64,000 nt of DNA from Onthophagus taurus (taxonomy: Eukaryota > Arthropoda > Insecta > Coleoptera > Scarabaeidae). Positions 62,201-64,000 of the stretch are shown here, one piece after another. The DNA is taken from positions 126,501 through 190,500 of the forward strand of contig NC_091975.1 of the NCBI RefSeq assembly GCF_036711975.1. The letters run 5' to 3'. A program made the translations under genes and the position numbers. The notes beneath the pieces were generated by a model. That model did no database searches and was not told the DNA's origin. It saw nothing but the letters and a program-made list of their open reading frames with translations. Positions within the stretch are counted from its first letter, which is position 1; each line of letters opens with the position of its first letter.

Positions 62201-64000
62201 TAAAATCTCATTACAGCATCGGATGCTGTAAGGAGTCTCATTACAGCACCCGTTTGAGTACTGTTAGAGCTTTCATTACCGTCGCGAATTACAAAAACTA
62301 TGTTTTAAAATCCGTAGAAAAATTACATCCCGTGACTTAAACAAACTAGCGGTCAAGATACTAAGTATGCCTGCGTTAAGTGCAGCAACAGAAAGAAGCC
62401 ACGGGATAATTGCTAATCTTTGGAAAAAAGTCCCACTGCAATACCGCCCATTCACGGCCTTCACTGCTTTTTTTGTCTAAGCTTTATTTTTTAAGAAACA
62501 AAAATTATTTTGATATTAAATTGAAGTTGAATTCTCAATTTTTTGTATTAATCATACGATATTATCTTGTATTTATTAATAGATATGCCACGTTAAATTT
62601 GTGTATTTACAGATTGAAATTAAAAAAAATAATAAATATATCAACATTTTTTCAAAAATTTTAGCAATCAAGGTGAACAAAAAAAAAATGTCCACTTATC
62701 TACATTATTTACAAGAAAAAGTGAACTAATTTGCACAATCTAAAAATTTAAAGCGATTAACATTAACAAAATCTCCACTTCAGCATTAACTTGCAACTCA
62801 GCGAAAATAAAATTTTGCTTTCGTACCATTTTTATTGAAACTGGGAGTACTTTTTAATGTTTCATTTTTAATTTAGTATCTTTACATCACCCATTAATCT
62901 TAATTCTTACCTTAATGTTTTTCTGCAACTACACAACCCTCAGAAAAATTTTCGTTTAATTAAAACCTTGTCTAAAAGGATTTCTTACAGCCGATTGTTG
63001 TTGTTCGGGACCTCGAAAAGGATTAGGATTTCCTTGAGGCTGTTCAGGAAGAGCTCTTCTACTTTGATTCTGTTGATAATCTTGCTGCTGAAATCCTTGT
63101 TGTTGGTAACCTTGCTGTTGATATCCTTGTTGTGGAAATCCTTGTTGTGGATACCCTTGCTGTTGATATTCTTGTTGCTGACCTTGTTGATAGCCTTGTT
63201 GATACCCATTAACTTCATTTCGATCTAAATTGGTTTCTTGTTGTTGGGAATATTCAAGATGATTTTTGAATTCTTCAGTATTCACTTTTTGATGATCTTG
63301 TAAACTATAAGTTTGATACTCTTTGTTCGGAGGATCGCCCATTAAAATATTAGCTTCGTTCTCAAACGGTTTAAAATCATAAATATCCTTTAAATATCTC
63401 AAAACCGGCGCGTATAATAAGTTTGAGATTGCGATTCCGAAGTTGAGGGCGGTAAATCCGATTGCTTCAACAACTCCTCCGGCTATAATCGGACCGATCG
63501 CGTAAGCCACCGAATAAGAAATGTCTGCAATCGCATAAATGCTCCCATATATAGAAACGTATCGAACATCAACAAGATAACCGAGTGTTGGAAGTAAAGC
63601 AGTGTCGATTAACGCGATTCCAAAACATATTCCGCAAATTGGAATCATTAAGACTTTGTAGGATGATGCGAATGGAATGATGAAACAACAAAGTCCTTCT
63701 AAAGCCAATCCACAGGCCGCCATTAACCATTGATAATGAGGATACTTCTTCGCCATTTTTACCGTTAAGATAACCCCAAAGACGTGCGGGAAAAATGCCG
63801 GCAGCCAAATTATTCCAACTTTCCAATTTTCGGTCGTTAAATTATCTTCCATCCACAACGAAATCGTTGGTTCCAAAAACGCCAAAGCTACATTAGACAT
63901 CATCAAAGCCCCGGAACATACGGCAATATAAGGATCCATGAATAACCTCCAAATGGGTACTGAAGGGGGTTTACTCACTTGAGCCTCTTTAATTTGCGTT
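41230..64000 (-). CDS. ChAT: choline acetyltransferase (5' end beyond window)
   Basis: Coding exons seen: 52248-52336 (WKESILSLPKKILSAAPF), 46624-46824 (LPKLPIPPLAQTL ... DNW) and 41230-42939 (AYKYWLKDMYLGNQ to the stop). The first exon(s) lie to the right of the window, since exon 52248 enters in phase with one base missing. The enzyme makes acetylcholine from choline and acetyl-CoA in neurons. The active-site His is in GLCYEHS. Other family marks: INSNPGMVLPSRRF, GQPLCMAQYYRILGSCR, NRWFDKTLQ, TYESASTRRF, LSTSQVA, FCISSFHS. The opening, the GQPLCM motif and the C-terminal end fit ChAT better than carnitine acetyltransferase. VAChT is nested in the 5' intron. Introns hold several transposons. 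Confidence 0.95.
43010..43333. other. ChAT intron sequence left of the mariner element
   Basis: Unremarkable intron. The flank may belong to an old non-LTR RT relic that continues at 45239, since the mariner element separates the two. Confidence 0.3.
43336..45227 (-). mobile_element. mariner-type element with ~650-bp inverted repeats
   Basis: TA (43334-43335, 45228-45229) flanks 1892 bp starting cagggtgtctcagcgagacc and ending with its complement. The arms run to about 43990 and from about 44580. The centre holds a minus-strand transposase N-terminus (44303-44536: INNVNNVYTNEKIHNLFFVH) but no DDE domain. It is the same family as 26192-27961, here with both ends whole. Confidence 0.88.
45239..45345 (+). 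pseudogene. small reverse transcriptase relic
   Basis: One frame reads IPTLWRKAKVVYLKVV, close to the start of the RT domain of RNase H-type non-LTR elements (W-R-x-A-K-V-V). It directly abuts the mariner element, which probably inserted into it. Confidence 0.35.
45395..45600. repeat. fragment of the 60626-type mariner element
   Basis: Matches 61690-61905 (tttccatttaaaaaa, aattctctgtaaaaaagtgt, tataatactccacctataat) with no terminal repeats. Confidence 0.6.
45630..46170 (+). repeat. dispersed ~540-bp repeat, copy 2 (uninterrupted)
   Basis: A continuous copy of the family also seen at 31852 (plus, interrupted) and 60361-62310 (minus, interrupted). It has no long open frame. It serves as the reference for both empty insertion sites. 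Confidence 0.75.
46825..48364. other. ChAT intron, unique part
   Basis: No repeat recognised. It holds the candidate alternative first exon (47292) and two CACGTG motifs within GACACGTG (47191, 47211). Several G/C-rich islands (46450-46500, 47390-47460) stand out from the AT-rich surroundings and may be regulatory. Confidence 0.4.
47292..47351 (-). other. candidate alternative first exon of ChAT
   Basis: An ATG at 47351 opens 20 codons (MKFSHLKRFKKLQEDLLLNL) ending at a strong donor GTATGT in phase 0. It would splice directly onto exon 46824 (VSQLPKLPIPPL), replacing the exon at 52248. Only frame, donor and position support it. Confidence 0.35.
48365..49850. mobile_element. second piggyBac-like satellite-bearing element
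   Basis: TTAA at 48361-48364 and 49851-49854 flanks 1486 bp with ends CCCTTTGTGTCCC and GACACAAAGGG. Its content is the reverse complement of 23379-25815: the same subterminal sequence (aggcctttggaataaaattt) and seven satellite units. It lacks the other end's subterminal part. It lies in a ChAT intron. Confidence 0.85.
48500..49840. repeat. 190-bp satellite array, inverted relative to the first
   Basis: The landmark aaagctttct/ctcaaagctttct falls near 48593, 48740, 48930, 49120, 49309, 49499 and 49690. Spacing is 189-191 bp except the first, which is 43 nt short. No clear three-unit order here. Confidence 0.9.
49855..50990. other. ChAT intron, no gene seen
   Basis: Mixed AT-rich and G/C-richer sequence (50380-50860) that looks unique. 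Contains GACACGTGTC at 50764-50773. No coding frame with resemblance to a known family. Confidence 0.45.
50994..51930. repeat. 186-bp tandem repeat, five units
   Basis: The start ggc.tactaaatc/ggccaactaaatc recurs at 51001, 51187, 51373, 51559, 51745 and 51927: four steps of exactly 186 bp, then 182. Units are highly similar except the last. An older copy lies at 317-430. Confidence 0.93.
52337..54357. other. large 5' intron of ChAT, first part
   Basis: No gene or repeat recognised. G/C-richer patches (52530-52680, 53690-54050) lie in AT-rich surroundings. Open frames here have no family resemblance. Confidence 0.4.
54360..54996. mobile_element. palindromic mariner-type MITE with a second MITE in its centre
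   Basis: The outer MITE (54360-54507 and 54849-54996) starts cagggtgtccaaatttcgat and ends with its complement; TA flanks both ends. Its centre is the perfect palindrome gtttttgatatatatcaaaaac, split at the middle TA by an inner palindromic MITE (54508-54848, ends cagggtgtgtttgaaa). Neither codes protein. Confidence 0.88.
54999..57020 (+). mobile_element. mariner-type element with decayed transposase
   Basis: The right end is ggacaccctg followed by TA (57021-57022). The left end is cagg then tccgcataggc, lacking 17 bases present in the right arm. The MITE at 54360-54996 sits in the TA right at the left end. Long inverted repeats cover about 55000-55400 and 56600-57020. Plus-strand remnants: 55631-55864 (MNFENYEKYSMMECYM, DUF4817 type), about 55978-56150 (FNVWCALLDNRILPY), and 56145-56342 (YFQYDGAPAHNARVVSEFL). 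Stops and frameshifts make it dead. Confidence 0.85.
57023..59867. other. large 5' intron of ChAT, middle part
   Basis: No gene recognised. 57780-58320 is richer in G/C and contains acacgtgt (58295-58302); it could hold regulatory sequence. 58440-59870 is strongly AT-rich, with a short (taa)n run at 58571-58592. Confidence 0.4.
59868..60016 (+). repeat. solitary fragment of the 190-bp satellite
   Basis: aggttatacgaaaatgttag, a middle aattcaacccaatgattat and agctttaagcttcaattta match the last, diverged units of the array at 25490-25640. No TTAA-bounded ends around it. Confidence 0.75.
60361..62310 (-). repeat. dispersed ~540-bp repeat, copy 3 (interrupted)
   Basis: 60361-60625 and 62027-62310 are the reverse complement of the two halves of 45630-46170. 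The mariner element 60626-62026 lies between, at the TA of catgtacacctcc. Confidence 0.8.
60626..62026 (+). mobile_element. mariner-type element, transposase almost deleted
   Basis: TA (60624-60625, 62027-62028) flanks caggatggttcaaattcgat ... accaccctg. The inverted arms are about 480 bp. A 19-codon remnant near 61390-61445 (INYENFEKFDMLECYILKN) matches the start of the DUF4817-type transposases at 20371 and 55631. The rest of the gene is gone. Confidence 0.88.
62320..62955. other. VAChT 3' flank within the ChAT intron
   Basis: AT-rich, presumably the VAChT 3' UTR and flank. No separate gene. Confidence 0.45.
62956..64000 (-). CDS. VAChT: vesicular acetylcholine transporter, C-terminal part
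   Basis: The frame is open to the window edge and runs on beyond it; the visible Met at 63978 is internal (TQIKEAQVSKPPSVPIWRLF). About 345 residues with some six membrane helices of the SLC18 fold: DPYIAVCSGALMMSNVALAFLEPT, WLPAFFPHVFGVILTVKMA, GICFGIALIDTALLPTLGYLVD, VSIYGSIYAIADISYSVAYAIGP, FGIAISNLLYAPVL. It exchanges vesicle protons for cytosolic acetylcholine. The cytoplasmic tail holds NILMGDPP, at the place of the vertebrate di-leucine sorting signal, and then about ten QQGYQQ-like repeats. It is intronless and nested in the ChAT 5' intron on the same strand, the conserved cholinergic locus. Confidence 0.96.
   Translation of the reverse strand, partial: TQIKEAQVSKPPSVPIWRLFMDPYIAVCSGALMMSNVALAFLEPTISLWMEDNLTTENWKVGIIWLPAFFPHVFGVILTVKMAKKYPHYQWLMAACGLALEGLCCFIIPFASSYKVLMIPICGICFGIALIDTALLPTLGYLVDVRYVSIYGSIYAIADISYSVAYAIGPIIAGGVVEAIGFTALNFGIAISNLLYAPVLRYLKDIYDFKPFENEANILMGDPPNKEYQTYSLQDHQKVNTEEFKNHLEYSQQQETNLDRNEVNGYQQGYQQGQQQEYQQQGYPQQGFPQQGYQQQGYQQQGFQQQDYQQNQSRRALPEQPQGNPNPFRGPEQQQSAVRNPFRQGFN

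Noticed and set aside
63000-63228. Leucine-rich plus-strand frame
   Set aside because: It is the complement of the Gln-rich VAChT tail.

Overview
The window is AT-rich insect DNA, most likely from a beetle. That placement is an inference from the gene set, the small introns and the repeat families; no species marker is visible. It has two parts. The left half (about 1-31,000) is a minus-strand cluster of CLIP-domain serine protease genes broken up by transposons. The right half (about 33,700-64,000) is a conserved housekeeping and neuronal block.

Protease cluster, all on the minus strand: A (454-1748, catalytic-His exon destroyed), B (16290-17693, intact), C (21530-21886, secreted protein with a CLIP domain only), D (22031-22921, protease homolog with no triad residue left), E (23124-28978, catalytic-His exon broken, last exon beyond a 4.7 kb intron full of repeats) and F (29182-30748, intact). 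Between A and B lies a nest: a CR1-like non-LTR relic, then an RNase H-bearing non-LTR element (4329-6050 and 16004-16215) split by a very young 9.95 kb Ty3/Gypsy element (6051-16003). The Gypsy LTRs look identical, and gag is joined to pol by a textbook -1 frameshift signal. Its pol carries a TARG1/OARD1-like macrodomain between RNase H and integrase. This is the most striking feature of the window.

Conserved block: a GT49 (B4GAT1-like) glycosyltransferase (-), a 1-Cys peroxiredoxin (+), Ras suppressor protein 1 (+), ribosomal protein S16 (-), and the cholinergic locus. There choline acetyltransferase (minus, 41230 to beyond the window edge) has the vesicular acetylcholine transporter nested in its 5' intron (62956 to the edge). 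The two proteins make and package acetylcholine from one transcription unit, as in other animals.

Repeats are unusually layered. Two piggyBac-like non-autonomous elements (TTAA targets) carry arrays of a 190-bp satellite, one organised in 570-bp trimers. Five Tc1/mariner-type elements have very long inverted repeats and DUF4817-type transposase remnants. One palindromic MITE sits in the exact centre of another. A 186-bp satellite lies in a ChAT intron. No tRNA, rRNA or CRISPR was seen.
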